Notes: generated from the letters alone by a model not told the origin. A stretch of DNA of 64,000 nucleotides from Ovoidimarina sediminis (GCF_032586175.1 NZ_JAWHTE010000022.1:16032-80031); one strand, 5' to 3'; shown: positions 34,630 through 43,086, counted from the stretch's first letter. Translations and numbers: made by a program.

Positions 34630-35148
34630 ATGTCCCTTCGCATGTTCCTTGCCGGCGCGGCCTTCGCCGCGCTGTCCCTGCCCGCCTTCGCCGGGGAGCA
34701 ATATGTCGATTCCAACGGCTTTGCCGTTTCCGGGTATGACGTGACCTCCTACTTCGATCTCGATCAGGCGCCCGTGGGCAGTAGCCAGCCTGCCCCCGTG
34801 CCCGGAAGCGCCGCGATCACGGCAGAGTGGAACGGCTCCACCTGGGCCTTTGCCTCGGCCGCGAACCGCGACAAGTTTCTGGCCGATCCCGCGCGCTATG
34901 CGCCGCAATATGACGGACATTGCGCTTTCGCTGTCTCGAAGGGCGGAAAGGCCCCGGGCAATCCGACCCTGTGGCGGATCGTGGACGGAAAGCTTTACCT
35001 GAACGTCACGAAGACGGTTGTCGGGTTCTGGGAAGAGGATATTCCCGGCAATATCAGCAAGGCCGAGGGAAACTGGCCCACGGTCGAGCCGACGCCGGCC
35101 TCGGCGGGCCCGGTGCCCGAATTTACGCCGGCGGCCCCCGAAAGCTGA
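34630..35148 (+). CDS. Secreted YHS-domain protein
   Basis: 172 residues. A signal peptide (MFLAGAAFAALSLPAFAG) is followed by a YHS-like domain: VSGYDVTSYFDLDQAPVGS, WAFASAANRDKFLADPARYA and YDGHCAFAVSKG. The YHS family is thought to bind metal or act beside metal-dependent enzymes. The C-terminal tail is rich in P, T and A. The 218-base gap upstream is shared with the divergent hypothetical gene; no convincing promoter boxes were seen there. A bidirectional terminator follows. Confidence 0.85.
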   Translation: MSLRMFLAGAAFAALSLPAFAGEQYVDSNGFAVSGYDVTSYFDLDQAPVGSSQPAPVPGSAAITAEWNGSTWAFASAANRDKFLADPARYAPQYDGHCAFAVSKGGKAPGNPTLWRIVDGKLYLNVTKTVVGFWEEDIPGNISKAEGNWPTVEPTPASAGPVPEFTPAAPES

Positions 35149-35177
35149 GCCGCCGCGGACCGCATGTGAGACAAGAA

Positions 35178-35204
35178 ACGGCGGCCCGTCGGGCCGCCGT
35201 CTTA
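35178..35204. terminator. Bidirectional terminator between the YHS and DUF3179 genes
   Basis: A ten-base-pair perfect stem (35178-35187 with 35191-35200, ACGGCGGCCC/GGGCCGCCGT) with loop GTC. On the plus strand it is followed by CTTACCGTTT; on the minus strand by TTCTTGTCTC. It lies between two convergent genes. Confidence 0.8.
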
Positions 35205-35221
35205 CCGTTTGGCGCAGACGT

Positions 35222-36196
35222 TCAGTTGCCGAGCATCCAGTCACCTTCCGGCCAGAAGGCGTGGTAGGCAAAGGCGAACATCACGTCATGGGGCAGATCG
35301 TTGCCCGCGGCGTCGCGGACACGGACCGTGCCGACCTCCTTGCCGGCGTTGATCTCGGCCGTGTCGAGGGCCGAGGCCTGCCCTTCCGACCAGGTGAGCG
35401 TGACGCCCGCCTCGGTGATCGGTGTCTCTGTGCGGATACGCTCCATCGTCCAGGCCCGGTCGCCTACACGCACCACGCGCGCGAGCGGCGTTATGCCGTG
35501 GGGCGGCATCTCGCCATTATAGAGAAACGGCCTTCGGGAGCTGTCATAGCGCTGATAGGGGTTGGCGCCGTAGGGGCGCGGCCAGCCCGGCTGATCCATG
35601 ACGAGCCCGCCGGGATTGCGGGCACGGAACTCTGCCCAGCTTTCCATCCAGGTGGGCAGTTGTTCCAGGCGCATGCCCGTCATTTCCCCCACGATGCCCT
35701 CGCCCAGGGCCTGTTGCCACCAGCTTTGGGTTTCGCGATCGTACATGACCATGTCGGAGTTCCGCAGCTTGCCGGACACGCCGAATGTCAGCACCCGGCC
35801 ATCGACCCGCCGATCGAAAGTGAGACCCGAATTGCACAGGGGACAGAAGGTGACGGCGACCGGGATGCCCCCGATCTCGTCATTCACGATCTCGTGCCAG
35901 GTGAGATAGCGGATCGGATAGGCGCGCGGGGTCTCGCCGTCGAATTCGACGGTTATGACAGGTTCGCGGTCACCAAGGCGGCTTTCCGCAGCGGCATCGA
36001 TGAAGGTTGGGTCGCTGAGAGCGGGAATGCCGTCCTTCGGCGGACCACCGGAGAGAATTTCCGTCCAGCTTTCGACATTTGTGATGTCGAAGTTCGTATC
36101 CGGCCACTCGGATTTCCAGAACTCCGGCGAGGCGGCGGCCGGCATGGCGAGCGCACCGGCAAGGGCGACGGCGGCAAGGAGGGTTTTGAGCGTCAT
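35222..36196 (-). CDS. Secreted DUF3179 domain-containing protein
   Basis: 324 residues from the ATG at 36196, which has AGGAG at the right distance. Signal peptide LLAAVALAGALAMPAAA. The DUF3179 hallmarks are RAYPIRYLTWHEIVNDEIGG, VAVTFCPLCNSGLTFDRRV (CPLC pair) and TQSWWQQALGEGIVGEMTG. Members are periplasmic or extracellular proteins without a known reaction. It is divergent from the Crp-type regulator gene, which may control it. Confidence 0.88.
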   Translation of the reverse strand: MTLKTLLAAVALAGALAMPAAASPEFWKSEWPDTNFDITNVESWTEILSGGPPKDGIPALSDPTFIDAAAESRLGDREPVITVEFDGETPRAYPIRYLTWHEIVNDEIGGIPVAVTFCPLCNSGLTFDRRVDGRVLTFGVSGKLRNSDMVMYDRETQSWWQQALGEGIVGEMTGMRLEQLPTWMESWAEFRARNPGGLVMDQPGWPRPYGANPYQRYDSSRRPFLYNGEMPPHGITPLARVVRVGDRAWTMERIRTETPITEAGVTLTWSEGQASALDTAEINAGKEVGTVRVRDAAGNDLPHDVMFAFAYHAFWPEGDWMLGN

Positions 36197-36305
36197 CCGG
36201 TTCTCCTTTCGCGAGAGTTCGGGCGAGAGTGGCAGAGCCGCGGGCACCGCAATAGCCCACCTCACAGGAGCGTGACGGCGCGCGATCTGTCGTAACGTCT
36301 TATTC

Positions 36306-36329
36306 ATTCAAGATTGGCGATACTTGAAT
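36306..36329. promoter_or_regulatory. Inverted repeat ATTCAAG-N10-CTTGAAT upstream of the Crp-type regulator
   Basis: Perfect seven-base arms (36306-36312 and 36323-36329) in the region between the divergent DUF3179 gene and the Crp/Fnr-type gene, 46 bases before the chosen ATG. The wide spacing differs from the usual four-to-six-base centre of Crp/Fnr sites, so it may be an operator for another protein or half of a composite site. Confidence 0.4.
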
Positions 36330-36374
36330 AGGCTGCTATCAAGCAGAAATCGGGAGCAGACGGGAAAAATAAAA

Positions 36375-37040
36375 ATGCTACCTCAGGCCGGGTTCCTCAA
36401 GAACGCGTCGCCCGCTTTGCGGCGCACGCTTGAAGCTTTAGCAAGTGATGTGCGTCTGAAGCAGGGACAGGTGTTGTTCGAGCGCGGCGATGACGGTGAT
36501 GCGCTTTTTGCCGTGATCGAGGGCGCGCTTGAGATTTCCGTGCATTCCGAAGACGGGCGCAAACTGGCGCTTGCGAAGATGTCGAAGGGCGATCTGCTTG
36601 GCGAGATCGCGCTGTTCGACCCGGGCCCGCGCACGGCCTCTGCGATGGCGACAACGCCGACGCATGTTCTGAAAATCCGCAACGGGGACGTGATCGCCGC
36701 TGTGAGAAGCAACCCTGACCTTGGGATCGACCTGATCCGGCTTGCGGGCGAGCGGCTGAGATGGATGAACCTGCAGATCGGCGAACAGGCCTTTCTTCCG
36801 ATTGCCGCGCGGCTGGCACGGAAGATCCTTTACCTTCTGGATGAAAGCGACGGGGTGAAGCAGAACGTTCTGCCGATGAGCCAGGCAAACCTTGCCGAAT
36901 TCGTCGGTGCGACGCGGGAGGCCGTGTCGAAAACCCTGTCGGAATGGAAGAAGGAAGCGGTCGTCGATGTGTCGCGTGGCACGATTCGCGTGCTTGACCG
37001 CGATACGCTGTCACGGATCGCCGATCTTGATCTGATATAA
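36375..37040 (+). CDS. Crp/Fnr family transcriptional regulator
   Basis: 221 residues. The N-terminal cyclic-nucleotide-type beta-roll has LKQGQVLFERGDDGDALFAV, SKGDLLGEIALFDPGPRTAS and a long dimer helix, followed by a C-terminal helix-turn-helix (MSQANLAEFVGATREAVSKT). There are no cysteines, so it cannot hold an Fnr-type iron-sulphur cluster. The GEIALFD-x3-RTAS pattern resembles cAMP-binding members. I chose the ATG at 36375; a TTG at 36324 would extend it by 17 residues. The effector is unknown. Confidence 0.92.
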   Translation: MLPQAGFLKNASPALRRTLEALASDVRLKQGQVLFERGDDGDALFAVIEGALEISVHSEDGRKLALAKMSKGDLLGEIALFDPGPRTASAMATTPTHVLKIRNGDVIAAVRSNPDLGIDLIRLAGERLRWMNLQIGEQAFLPIAARLARKILYLLDESDGVKQNVLPMSQANLAEFVGATREAVSKTLSEWKKEAVVDVSRGTIRVLDRDTLSRIADLDLI

Positions 37041-37073
37041 TCTTTTCTGATTTGGCTTATCGCCCTGGCGATG

Positions 37074-37105
37074 CGGCGCGCGGGATCTGCGCGCCGTACC
37101 TATTT
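37074..37105 (+). terminator. Possible terminator after the Crp-type regulator
   Basis: A perfect eight-base-pair stem CGGCGCGC/GCGCGCCG (37074-37081 with 37089-37096) is followed by TACCTATTTGTTATT, a weak T-rich tail. Confidence 0.45.
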
Positions 37106-37364
37106 GTTATTAATAAGAATTCACGTCTCACGCCAGCAATCTGAGCCGTGAGGGTGAACGGAAGAATTTTAGAGGATTTTGACCCTTTGTGAGCCGTTTC
37201 ACAGAACGAACCGGGCGAATCGACGATAACCAAAAGCGCTCCAGCCGAAGACGCAGATAGCTAATTCGGCGGCGATCCACCGGTGCGGGCCATCCCGAAT
37301 GGCCAGTCCCGAGGCCAACCGCGAGGTGGATCGTGCACAAGAGGTGTGGGGGCTGATGCGAGTG

Positions 37365-37500
37365 CAGGGTGTCCCGATCACCCTGTTTGAGTAGCAAGTG
37401 CTACGGCTCCGCGTCGTGGTGTTGTACTGGACCCGACCGGTCCACCACGGCTTGGGCGGGTGCTTCCCCTGGGGGAGAGGCACCCGCCCTACCTTTTTTC
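37365..37500 (+). ncRNA. Candidate structured small RNA ending in a strong terminator
   Basis: In the 464-base gap between the Crp-type gene and the cyclophilin gene, four consecutive stem-loops can be drawn on the plus strand: CAGGGTG/CACCCTG (37365/37379), GTAGC/GCTAC (37391/37400), CGTGGTG/CACCACG with an inner ACTGG/CCGGT stem (37415-37449), and a terminator GGGCGGGTGC/GCACCCGCCC (37454/37480) followed by six Ts. No protein-coding frame fits. I do not recognise the family. The alternative is a long structured 3' end of the regulator mRNA. The rest of the gap (37106-37364) shows nothing I can name. Confidence 0.45.
37454..37499 (+). terminator. Rho-independent terminator of the candidate RNA
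   Basis: Ten perfect base pairs (37454-37463 with 37480-37489), an inner TCCC/GGGA stem and a run of six Ts at 37494-37499. It points in the plus direction, so it does not serve the minus-strand cyclophilin gene that ends at 37505. Confidence 0.85.
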
Positions 37501-37504
37501 GGGG

Positions 37505-38071
37505 TTACTCAATCACTTCGACGTCGGTCATCACGTCGGGATCGCCGCTGATCGCACCGTTGGCTGCCTGGCTGCCCTTCTTGATGGCATCGACCACGTC
37601 CATGCCCTCGATAACCTCGCCAACGACCGTGTACTGGCCGTTCAGGAAATGGCCGGGAGCGAACATGATGAAGAACTGCGAGTTGGCAGAGTTCGGATCC
37701 TGCGCGCGGGCCATTCCGACAACGCCACGGTCGAAGGGGATATCCGAGAATTCGGCCGGAATATCCGGAAGATCGGAGCCGCCCATTCCGGCGCGGGCGA
37801 GGCCTTCGCCTTCTTTGCCGAACTGGACGTCACCGGTTTGCGCCATGAAGCCGTCGATCACGCGGTGGAACACCACGCCGTCATAGGCCCCCTGGCGCGC
37901 GAGCGTGGTGATCTGTTCGACGTGGCGCGGGGCGACATCGGGGAAGAGATCGATCACGATGGTGCCGTTGGCCTCGCCCGAGACGTTGATTGCGAGGTTC
38001 GGGCCTTCCGTATCGGCCTGCGCCAGCACCGGGGCAGCGGCGATGAGGGCCGCGAGTGCCGTCTTACGCAT
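37505..38071 (-). CDS. Cyclophilin-type peptidylprolyl isomerase, exported
   Basis: 188 residues. A short signal peptide (MRKTALAALIAAAPVLAQA) sends it to the periplasm. The cyclophilin core is VVFHRVIDGFMAQTGDVQFG (catalytic arginine), GGSDLPDIPAEF and MARAQDPNSANSQFFIMFAP, then FLNGQYTVVGEVIEGMDVV. It overlaps the stop of the upstream cytoplasmic cyclophilin gene by eight bases, so both are translated from one message. Confidence 0.95.
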   Translation of the reverse strand: MRKTALAALIAAAPVLAQADTEGPNLAINVSGEANGTIVIDLFPDVAPRHVEQITTLARQGAYDGVVFHRVIDGFMAQTGDVQFGKEGEGLARAGMGGSDLPDIPAEFSDIPFDRGVVGMARAQDPNSANSQFFIMFAPGHFLNGQYTVVGEVIEGMDVVDAIKKGSQAANGAISGDPDVMTDVEVIE

Positions 38072-38570
38072 CGGCGGCCACCTTCACGCTGATCATGCGG
38101 TCGGGGTTCATCGGCGGTTCGCCCCGGGTGATCGCATCCACATGCTCCATCCCCGAGATCACCCGGCCATAGACCGTGTATTGCCCGTTCAGGAAGTGGT
38201 TGTCCTTGAAATTGATGAAGAACTGCGAGTTGGCGGAGTTCGGGTTCTGGCTGCGTGCCGCGCCCAGCGTGCCGCGATCATGCGGGAGCTTGGAAAACTC
38301 GGCGGGCAGGTCGGGCAGGTCCGACCCGCCGGTGCCCGCGCGGCGCAGATCGAAGCCGTCTTCGGCATCGCCGTGCTGCACGTCGCCCGTCTGGGCCATG
38401 AAGCCGTCGATCACGCGGTGAAAGACGACATTGTCGTAGGCGCCGCTTCGCGCGAGTTCCTTCATCCGCGCGGCGTGCTGGGGGGCGACATCCGCCAGAA
38501 GCTCGATGACGACGGTGCCGTCTTTCAGTTCCATCAGGATGGTGTTCTCGGGGTCCTTGATCTCAGCCAA
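38064..38570 (-). CDS. Cyclophilin-type peptidylprolyl isomerase, cytoplasmic
   Basis: 168 residues without a signal sequence (MAEIKDPENTILMELKDGTV). Core motifs are VVFHRVIDGFMAQTGDVQHG, GGSDLPDLPAEF, RSQNPNSANSQFFINFKDN and FLNGQYTVYGRVISGMEHVD. It is very similar to the exported gene that follows, suggesting a tandem duplication with gain or loss of the signal peptide. It is divergent from pgk. Confidence 0.96.
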   Translation of the reverse strand: MAEIKDPENTILMELKDGTVVIELLADVAPQHAARMKELARSGAYDNVVFHRVIDGFMAQTGDVQHGDAEDGFDLRRAGTGGSDLPDLPAEFSKLPHDRGTLGAARSQNPNSANSQFFINFKDNHFLNGQYTVYGRVISGMEHVDAITRGEPPMNPDRMISVKVAADA

Positions 38571-38652
38571 TTGGCCTCTCCTTGGTGTTGGTCGGGGGCG
38601 ACCCTAGTGAAGCGCGCCGGGAAGGGAAAGGCCCCCAAATCGCGTGATCCGG

Positions 38653-38681
38653 TTGACGGCGGAGCATGGCTCATGTGTGTA
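38653..38681 (+). promoter_or_regulatory. Candidate promoter of pgk
   Basis: TTGACG (38653-38658) is an excellent -35 match; 17 bases further is TGTGTA (38676-38681), a poor -10. It lies 29 bases before the pgk ATG, so the leader would be short. Confidence 0.35.
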
Positions 38682-38709
38682 AGGGCGCAAGAGACGCAGG
38701 AGGCGGATT

Positions 38710-39900
38710 ATGGGCTGGACGACCCTCGACGATATCGACCTTGACGGAAAGATCGTTCTGACGCGCGTGGACCTGAACGTGCCGGTCGAAGATGGCCGGG
38801 TTACGGATACGACACGGATAGAGCGGGTGAAGGACACGGTGCTGGATATTCTGGAGAAGGGCGGAAAGCCCGTGCTTCTGGCGCATTTCGGGCGGCCCAA
38901 GGGACAGGTCGTGCCGGAGATGTCGCTTTCGCAGATCCGGGGCACGGTGCAAGAGGTGTTCGGCCGGCCGGTGCGCTTTGCCGCGGATTGCGTCGGACCG
39001 GCGGCGGAGGCGGCGATCGCGGCGCTTGGGGCGGGCGAGGTTCTTCTTCTCGAGAACACGCGGTTTCATGCCGGTGAAGAGAAGAACGACCCGGACTTCG
39101 CGGCGGCCCTCGCCGCGCTTGGCGATGTCTATGTGAACGACGCCTTTTCCGCCGCGCACCGGGCACATGGGTCGACCGAGGGGATCACGCGGCATCTGCC
39201 CTCTGCCGCGGGGCGGCTGATGGATGCGGAGCTTTCGGCCCTCGACAAGGCGCTTGGGTCGCCCGAGCGCCCGGTGGTGGCCGTGGTCGGCGGTGCGAAG
39301 GTTTCGACGAAGCTCGATCTTCTGTCGAACCTCGTACGGAAGGTGGATGTGCTCGTGATCGGCGGCGGGATGGCGAATACGTTTCTTGCCGCGCAGGGGA
39401 TCGACGTGGGCAAGTCTCTGGCCGAGCACGAGATGGCGGACACAGCGCGGGATATCAGCGCGCGGGCGGCGGAGGCGGCCTGCGAGATACTGCTGCCCGT
39501 CGACGTGGTGATCGCGCGGGAGTTCAAGGCGGGTGCGGCGTCGGAGATCGTTGCGGCCAGTGCCTGCCCCCCCGACGCGATGATCCTGGATGCGGGGCCC
39601 GACAGCGTGGCGCGCGTGGCTGCGGCACTTGCAGGCGCAAAGACGCTGGTCTGGAATGGCCCGCTGGGGGCGTTCGAGATCGAACCCTTCGACCGGGCGA
39701 CGAATGCGGCCGCGGTGGAAGCCGCACGGCTGACGCGCGAAGGAAGGCTTATTTCCGTCGCGGGCGGGGGCGATACCGTTGCGGCACTGAACAAGGCCGG
39801 GGTGGCGGAGGATTTTACCTATATCTCGACCGCGGGCGGTGCGTTTCTGGAGTGGATGGAAGGCAAGACCCTGCCGGGTGTCGCCGCGCTGGAACCCTGA
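38710..39900 (+). CDS. pgk: Phosphoglycerate kinase
   Basis: Pgk (396 residues) forms ATP from 1,3-bisphosphoglycerate in glycolysis and works in reverse in the Calvin cycle or gluconeogenesis. Motifs: VLTRVDLNVPVEDGRVTD, LLAHFGRPKGQ, LLLENTRFHAGEEKND, VNDAFSAAHRAHGST and the nucleotide region VAGGGDTVAALNKAGV. GGAGGCGG precedes the ATG. fba follows 83 bases downstream in the same direction. Confidence 0.98.
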   Translation: MGWTTLDDIDLDGKIVLTRVDLNVPVEDGRVTDTTRIERVKDTVLDILEKGGKPVLLAHFGRPKGQVVPEMSLSQIRGTVQEVFGRPVRFAADCVGPAAEAAIAALGAGEVLLLENTRFHAGEEKNDPDFAAALAALGDVYVNDAFSAAHRAHGSTEGITRHLPSAAGRLMDAELSALDKALGSPERPVVAVVGGAKVSTKLDLLSNLVRKVDVLVIGGGMANTFLAAQGIDVGKSLAEHEMADTARDISARAAEAACEILLPVDVVIAREFKAGAASEIVAASACPPDAMILDAGPDSVARVAAALAGAKTLVWNGPLGAFEIEPFDRATNAAAVEAARLTREGRLISVAGGGDTVAALNKAGVAEDFTYISTAGGAFLEWMEGKTLPGVAALEP

Positions 39901-39983
39901 GCCGCAAGGGGCCGATTGCGCACCGCGCGCGCCTGACCTAAAAGCCGTCTCAAGCGGATGACGGGATATAATGGAGTGCCCCC

Positions 39984-40877
39984 ATGTCGAACCCCGAGAT
40001 GAGAGAAAAGATCAAGAACGGCCAGGGCTTCATCGCCGCGCTGGACCAGTCGGGGGGATCGACGCCGAAGGCCCTGCGCCTCTACGGTGTGACCGAGGAT
40101 CAGTATTCGGGCGAAGACGAGATGTTCGCCGAGATCCACAAGATGCGCTCGCGCATCTTGCAGTCGCCCGTCTTCAACGGCGATCGCGTGGTGGGTGCGA
40201 TCCTGTTCGAGATGACGATGGACGGCGAAGTGGGCGGCATGCCGACGGGCGAATACCTTTGGAAGGAAAAGGGCGTTGTTCCCTTCATCAAATGCGACCA
40301 GGGCCTTGCCGAGGCCGAGGACGACATGCAGCTGATGAAGGACATGCCCGAGCTTGACGCGCTTTTGGACCGGGCCGTGTCGAAGGGGATGTTCGGAACC
40401 AAGATGCGCTCGGTCATCGGGGCGGCGAAGCCCGAGGGCGTGGCCAAGGTCGTGGCCCAGCAGTTCGAGGTGGGGCACCGCATTCTCGCCAAGGGCCTTG
40501 TGCCGATCATCGAGCCCGAGGTGACGATCACCATTGCCGACAAGGCGGAGGCGGAAGACCTTCTGCTGACCGAGATCCTGAAGCAGCTTGATACTGTGCC
40601 GGACTGTCAGGAGATCATGCTGAAGCTGTCGCTGCCCACGAAGGCGAACCAGTACAAGCCGCTGGTCGACCACCCGAAGGTTCTGAAGGTGGTGGCGCTG
40701 TCGGGCGGGTATTCGCGCGACGAGGCCAACGCGCTTCTGGCCCAGAACACCGGCATGATCGCGAGCTTCAGCCGGGCTCTGACGGAAGGCCTGTCTGCCA
40801 ATCAGAGCGAGGCGGAGTTCGACGCGATGCTGGACGGGACGATCCAGTCGATCCGCGACGCCTCTGTCGCTGGCTGA
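39984..40877 (+). CDS. fba: Fructose-bisphosphate aldolase class I
   Basis: 297 residues of the bacterial class I aldolase group, which uses a Schiff-base lysine rather than metal to split fructose 1,6-bisphosphate. It begins MSNPEMREKIKNGQGFIAAL, then ALDQSGGSTPKALRLYG, FEMTMDGEVGGMPTGEYLW, GVVPFIKCDQGL and FEVGHRILAKGLVPIIEPEV. It follows pgk, a common pairing. The convergent acyl-CoA dehydrogenase gene ends only four bases after its stop. Confidence 0.96.
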   Translation: MSNPEMREKIKNGQGFIAALDQSGGSTPKALRLYGVTEDQYSGEDEMFAEIHKMRSRILQSPVFNGDRVVGAILFEMTMDGEVGGMPTGEYLWKEKGVVPFIKCDQGLAEAEDDMQLMKDMPELDALLDRAVSKGMFGTKMRSVIGAAKPEGVAKVVAQQFEVGHRILAKGLVPIIEPEVTITIADKAEAEDLLLTEILKQLDTVPDCQEIMLKLSLPTKANQYKPLVDHPKVLKVVALSGGYSRDEANALLAQNTGMIASFSRALTEGLSANQSEAEFDAMLDGTIQSIRDASVAG

Positions 40878-40881
40878 GCCG

Positions 40882-42468
40882 CTAGCCGACGTTTCCGAGA
40901 CGTTTGAGGACGCGGGCTTCGTCGAGCCCGCGTGCCGTGCCGTAGGGAATTGCCGCACCGCCTGAGAGACGGGTGCTGCAGTATCCTTCAGCCACCGCGT
41001 CGGGCGCCTGCCTGAGCAGAACCGATGCGGTCAGAAGCCGGGCGGCTTCCGAGGCGAAGCGGCGGGCATCGGCCTCCGCTGGTGCTGACGCCCAACTGGC
41101 GCGGAACGCCTTGAGGGCCGCGTCGTACTCGGCATTGCTTCCGCGGACCGCATCGAATTCGTCCTGCAGTGCCGCGCCCGCCTCTGGCGCCTTCTGCAGG
41201 GTGCGCAGGATGTCGAGGCAGATCACGTTCCCCGATCCTTCCCAGATCCCGTTCAGCGGTGCCTCGCGGTAGAGCATGGGCAGGGGCGTATCCTCAACGA
41301 AGCCCATGCCTCCAAGCACTTCCATTGCCTCGGCCACGAGCGGCGGGCAAAGCTTGTTGTTGAGGAATTTCGCGAGCGCCACGCCGATCCGGGCGAAAGG
41401 CATGCGTGCGGGATCGTCGAAGGCGCGGCTGACGTGGAAGGCAAGCGCAAGTGCGCCCTCCCAGTCGAGCACCATGTCTGCCAGCACGCGGCGCATCAGC
41501 GGCTGATCGATCAGGCGGCGCTGAAAGGCGGCGCGGTGGGTCACCCAGTGATGCGCCTCGTAGAGGGCCGCGCGCATCAGCCCGGCGGGGGCGATTGCGG
41601 TATCGAGACGGGTGTGGTGCACCATCTCGATGATCGTGCGGATGCCCGCACCCTCCTCCCCCACCCTGTGGGCGAGCGCGCCGCCGTAGCGGATCTCGGC
41701 CGAGGCGTTCGCGCGGTTGCCGAGCTTGTCTTTCAGCCGGTCGATGCGGATCGCGTTGGGCCCGGTGTCGAGCCAGCGTGGAACGAGGAAACAGGTGAGC
41801 CCCTCGGCGGTTTGCGCGAGGGTGAGGAAGGCGTCCGACATGGGCGCCGAGCAGAACCACTTGTGCCCCGTGAGCAGCCAACCGTCCGCGGCCGGGACAG
41901 CGCGCGTGGCATTCGCGCGGACGTCGGAACCGCCCTGGCGTTCGGTCATTGCCATGCCCATGGTGGCGCCGGATTTCTGGGTGACGGGGCAAATCGCGGG
42001 ATCGTAGCTTCGGGAGAGAAGCTTTGGCTTCCAGATCGCATCGAGCAATGGGGCGACTTTCAGGGCGGACACGGCCGCGTAAGTCATCGTCAAAGGGCAG
42101 CAGACGCCGGGTTCAACCTGACTCATGAGGTAGACCATGGCGGCATGGGTCGCGTGGCGTCCGCCGTTCCACGGCAGGGCGGCATAGCCCGCGCCAATCC
42201 CTTCCGACATGAGCGCATGATAGGCCGGGTGAAACGCGACGGCATCGCGACGCCGCCCGCCCCGATCGAAGAGATCGGGCTCTGGCGGATGGCGTTCCGC
42301 CGCGCGGCCAAGGGCGCGCATCTTCGCCCTACCCCAGGATTGACCGAGTGGCGCGAGATGCCCCTCATCGGCGCCCGCCGCCACTGCATGAGTGCGCAAC
42401 ACCGGGTCGTTCGCCCAGAGATCGATATCGCCAATCAGATCGGGTTGGTTGTAGAGGTCTTCCGACAT
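40882..42468 (-). CDS. AidB-like acyl-CoA dehydrogenase
   Basis: 528 residues of the large acyl-CoA dehydrogenase/AidB branch. Signatures are YDPAICPVTQKSGATMGMAM with TERQGGSDVRAN, LTGHKWFCSAPMSDAFLTLA, FLVPRW, and a C-terminal GGMGFVEDTPLPMLYREAPL with IWEGSGNVICLDILR. Members are flavoproteins; E. coli AidB is induced by alkylating agents, but substrates are unclear. The ATG at 42468 has GGAGGAAGG upstream; an earlier in-frame GTG or ATG would add 29 basic residues not typical of the family. Confidence 0.92.
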   Translation of the reverse strand: MSEDLYNQPDLIGDIDLWANDPVLRTHAVAAGADEGHLAPLGQSWGRAKMRALGRAAERHPPEPDLFDRGGRRRDAVAFHPAYHALMSEGIGAGYAALPWNGGRHATHAAMVYLMSQVEPGVCCPLTMTYAAVSALKVAPLLDAIWKPKLLSRSYDPAICPVTQKSGATMGMAMTERQGGSDVRANATRAVPAADGWLLTGHKWFCSAPMSDAFLTLAQTAEGLTCFLVPRWLDTGPNAIRIDRLKDKLGNRANASAEIRYGGALAHRVGEEGAGIRTIIEMVHHTRLDTAIAPAGLMRAALYEAHHWVTHRAAFQRRLIDQPLMRRVLADMVLDWEGALALAFHVSRAFDDPARMPFARIGVALAKFLNNKLCPPLVAEAMEVLGGMGFVEDTPLPMLYREAPLNGIWEGSGNVICLDILRTLQKAPEAGAALQDEFDAVRGSNAEYDAALKAFRASWASAPAEADARRFASEAARLLTASVLLRQAPDAVAEGYCSTRLSGGAAIPYGTARGLDEARVLKRLGNVG

Positions 42469-42635
42469 CGCCTTCCTCCACCGGTGGCCGCGGCCCGGCA
42501 ATGCCCCGCCGATCGCAGCAGAAACTCCCCTTTTCGCGTCAGAATGGGGATTCACAGGCTACGCCCAGTGTGCCATGATTCGCGGCACCATCCGCTCGGC
42601 AAAGAAGCGGAGGCACCGAAGGCAGGCTGAACCCG

Positions 42636-42932
42636 ATGAACTCCTCCCGCACCGCGATTAGCGATGTCGTGTATCTGACGCTTATGTGTGCGGCAGCGAT
42701 GTATTTCACCTTTGCCAGCATCCAGGGCGATCACGGGCTTTTCCAGCGGGTTCAGATCGAGGCGGAGCGTGCAGCGCTCGAGGCAGAGCGCATGCGGCTT
42801 GAGGCCGAAGTGAGCGCCCTTGAAAACAAGACCCGGCGGCTGTCGGACGACTTTCTGGATCTCGAACTGCTTGACCAGCAGGCGCGGAGCATCCTTGGGC
42901 TGATCCGGCCAGACGAGATGGTTCTGCGCTGA
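42636..42932 (+). CDS. ftsB: Septum formation initiator FtsB
   Basis: 98 residues, the FtsB/DivIC family: a single membrane helix (VVYLTLMCAAAMYFTFASI), the short IQGDHGLFQ linker, then a coiled coil rich in E, R and L (ERAALEAERMRLEAEVSALE) and the LLDQQARSILGLIRPDE end. FtsB bridges FtsL and FtsQ in the divisome. Its place just upstream of the PDH operon and near eno is conserved in alphaproteobacteria. Confidence 0.95.
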   Translation: MNSSRTAISDVVYLTLMCAAAMYFTFASIQGDHGLFQRVQIEAERAALEAERMRLEAEVSALENKTRRLSDDFLDLELLDQQARSILGLIRPDEMVLR

Positions 42933-43038
42933 GCCCGCCCAGCGACAGCGTTGCGCCCCGCGCATAGCGGAATTTCCGCCTGTTGTGACGCTGCGTCCAA
43001 TTTATACAGTGCAGCCGCGAGCCAGATCGGTTAGGAGA

Positions 43039-43056
43039 TAGTTCAGCACTAAACTA
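43039..43056. promoter_or_regulatory. Candidate operator upstream of the pyruvate dehydrogenase operon
   Basis: TAGTTCAGCACTAAACTA is an imperfect palindrome (14 of 18 positions symmetric) in the 154-base gap before pdhA, 31 bases from its start. It is a plausible binding site for a GntR- or LysR-type regulator of the operon. A TATACA at 43003-43008 could be a -10 box but lacks a properly spaced -35. Confidence 0.4.
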
Positions 43057-43086
43057 TTTCTGCTGCCAGGGAGGCGACGCCACAGC

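Noticed and set aside
37106..37364. Further protein or RNA gene in the rest of the gap after the Crp-type regulator
   Set aside because: No frame of convincing length, no strong hairpins and no resemblance to tmRNA, SRP RNA or tRNA consensus segments.
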